A stretch of DNA of 35,338 nt, taken from the NCBI RefSeq assembly GCF_024733565.1, contig NZ_JANIOC010000024.1, positions 1 to 35,338 of the forward strand. Direction: 5' to 3'. Position numbers and translations under genes: made by a program. The notes beneath the pieces are model-generated. The model did not search any database and was not told the origin of the DNA. It worked only from the letters and a program-made list of their open reading frames with translations. The stretch is from Rossellomorea sp. SC111. GTDB lineage: Bacteria; Bacillota; Bacilli; Bacillales; Bacillaceae_B. Below, piece by piece: positions 33,840 to 35,338 of the stretch (positions within the stretch are counted from its first letter, which is position 1; each line of letters starts with the position of its first letter).

Positions 33840-35213
33840 TTATTTCTTATGATTTAGATTTTGTACATAATTTTCTTTATTTACTTGGCGAGCTCTCGCA
33901 ATGGAAAGAGACTCACCGGGAACATCCTCGGTAATGGTAGAACCAGCTGCAATGTATGCACCTTTCCCTACGTTGACAGGGGCGACAAGATTAGAATTGC
34001 AGCCTACAAATACACCATCTTCAATCTTTGTCAGATGCTTGTTCTTCCCATCATAGTTCACGGTGATCGATCCACACCCGATGTTGACATCACGTCCCAC
34101 TTCAGCATCACCAATGTAGCTTAAATGTGAGGCCTTACTCGCTTTACCGAATGTTGCTTTCTTGATTTCTACAAAGTTTCCGATCTTCACTTCATCTTCA
34201 ATGGAAGAAGCAGGGCGGATATGAGCAAATGGCCCAATTTGAACATCCGCGCCGATCGAACTGTCATGAGCCACAGACTGCTTAAGGACTGTACGGTCCC
34301 CGATCTGACAATCCTTCACCTCAGAGCTCGGTCCGATCATGGCATCTTCACCGATTGATGTACTGCCTTGAAGCACTGTGCCAGGCAGGATCACGGTATC
34401 TCTTCCGATCGTTACATCCGCATCAATATACGTATTGTTTGGATCTTTGATCGTTACACCATTGCGCATATGGAATTCATTGATGCGCTTTTTCATTGTT
34501 ATCTCTGCTTGAGAAAGGGCCACACGATCGTTGACACCAAGTGTCTCATCAAAGTCACTTGTCTGATATGCACTGACGATTTCACCTTCCGATTGAAGGA
34601 TTTCAATGACATCCGGCAAATAATATTCACCTTGTACATTATCATTCGAAACCTTCTTAAGGGCATCGAATAACGCTTTATTATCAAAACAATACGTCCC
34701 GGTATTAATTTCTTTCACGCTTCGTTCTTCTTCACTTGCATCTTTATGTTCCACAATGCGTTCTACTAATCCATCCTGGTTGCGGATGATCCGTCCATAT
34801 CCATCGGGGGATTCCGTATGACCCGTCAAAATGGTCGCTTTGGCACCCTGTCCTTCATGATGCTTCACAAGCGCTTCCATCGTTTCTCCTTTAATGAGCG
34901 GCGTATCACCACATACCACTAAAGTCGTACCTTCCAAGTCACCCAGGACATCTTCAGACTGCATCACGGCATGAGCCGTCCCTAATTGCTCAGCCTGAAG
35001 AGCAAAATCACTCTTGCCTTCTAAATGCGACTTCACAAGCTCAGCTCCATGACCGATGATTGTGACAGTCTTCTCTATATGTAGTGTTGAAATTTGGTCG
35101 ACCACATGTTCCACCATCGGCTTGCCACACACAGGATGAAGAACTTTATAAAGCTTCGACTTCATTCTCGTCCCTTGTCCGGCAGCTAATATAACGGCAT
35201 ATCGATTTGTCAT
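33840..35213 (-). CDS. glmU: Bifunctional GlcNAc-1-phosphate uridyltransferase / GlcN-1-P acetyltransferase
   Basis: Makes UDP-GlcNAc for peptidoglycan and teichoic acid (gcaD in B. subtilis). The 457-residue product has the N-terminal uridyltransferase (1-230; [11 protein letters not shown] at 9-19) and a C-terminal left-handed beta helix (about 255-430) with hexapeptide repeats such as IGPFAHIRP and [12 protein letters not shown] for acetyl transfer. The ATG at 35213 has GGAGG seven bases upstream; a longer frame to 35243 would begin at the predicted transcription start and is rejected. It has its own promoter. Confidence 0.98.
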   Translation of the reverse strand: MTNRYAVILAAGQGTRMKSKLYKVLHPVCGKPMVEHVVDQISTLHIEKTVTIIGHGAELVKSHLEGKSDFALQAEQLGTAHAVMQSEDVLGDLEGTTLVVCGDTPLIKGETMEALVKHHEGQGAKATILTGHTESPDGYGRIIRNQDGLVERIVEHKDASEEERSVKEINTGTYCFDNKALFDALKKVSNDNVQGEYYLPDVIEILQSEGEIVSAYQTSDFDETLGVNDRVALSQAEITMKKRINEFHMRNGVTIKDPNNTYIDADVTIGRDTVILPGTVLQGSTSIGEDAMIGPSSEVKDCQIGDRTVLKQSVAHDSSIGADVQIGPFAHIRPASSIEDEVKIGNFVEIKKATFGKASKASHLSYIGDAEVGRDVNIGCGSITVNYDGKNKHLTKIEDGVFVGCNSNLVAPVNVGKGAYIAAGSTITEDVPGESLSIARARQVNKENYVQNLNHKK

Positions 35214-35247
35214 TTTTGGTCCTCCAATAACCTTTTTATCCATAACG

Positions 35248-35276
35248 AATATATCCTAAAAACTCTATCATTTCAA
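35248..35276 (-). promoter_or_regulatory. glmU-prs sigma-A promoter
   Basis: On the minus strand TTGAAA (35276-35271), 17 bases, TATATT (35253-35248). The leader would be about 28 bases. The inverted repeat ATGTA/TACAT at 35283-35296 lies just upstream. Confidence 0.75.
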
Positions 35277-35310
35277 GGATTCATGTAAAAGTACATATAT
35301 TTGACATCAG

Positions 35311-35338
35311 AAAAGCGGAGGCGGCTTGCTCAGGCCCG
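35311..35338 (+). repeat. Start of a further copy of the 126-bp intergenic repeat
   Basis: The last 28 bases match the first bases of the repeat at 10844-10871 in 25 of 28 positions, same orientation, and the window ends inside it. It lies directly upstream of the glmU promoter. Confidence 0.75.

Overview
The window is a stretch of core chromosome from a spore-forming member of the Bacillaceae (Firmicutes). Gene content and order follow the Bacillus subtilis origin-proximal region from gcaD/glmU to lysS, and several proteins exist only in endospore formers (SpoIIE, SpoVT, Fin, YabP, YabQ). The genus cannot be fixed from sequence alone; the repeat families and moderate G+C would suit a marine Bacillus/Rossellomorea-type organism, which is a guess.

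Every protein gene lies on the minus strand, so the biological reading order runs from right to left. From the right edge: glmU and prs (cell-wall precursor and PRPP synthesis); ctc, pth/spoVC and fin; mfd; spoVT; a sporulation/division block yabM, mazG, yabO(rqcP), yabP, yabQ, divIC; yabR; a DinB-family gene; a tRNA-Met/tRNA-Glu pair on the PLUS strand; spoIIE, yabS, yabT; tilS, hprT, ftsH; a repeat-rich intergenic region of about 700 bp; coaX, hslO, yacD (PrsA-like), cysK; the folate operon pabB-pabA-pabC-folP-folB-folK-yazB; lysS; and at the left edge the tandem promoters and leader of an rRNA operon whose 16S gene would start just outside the window.

Promoter-like sites fit the known biology of several genes: a sigma-A-like promoter with a 21-bp spacer plus a Spo0A-like box before spoIIE, forespore-type promoters before spoVT and fin, a sigma-B-type promoter before ctc, consensus sigma-A promoters before yabR, cysK, glmU and the tRNAs, and hairpin-plus-T-run terminators closing most units.

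No new multi-gene system is visible. The less ordinary parts are: tandem 126-bp repeats whose hairpin arms differ by compensatory changes, with another copy starting at the right edge; a second GC-rich palindromic repeat family with one full copy and one possible degenerate copy; no dusB between yazB and lysS; a DinB-family gene beside an oppositely oriented tRNA pair; and a yabR promoter whose -35 box includes the divIC stop codon and terminator arm.
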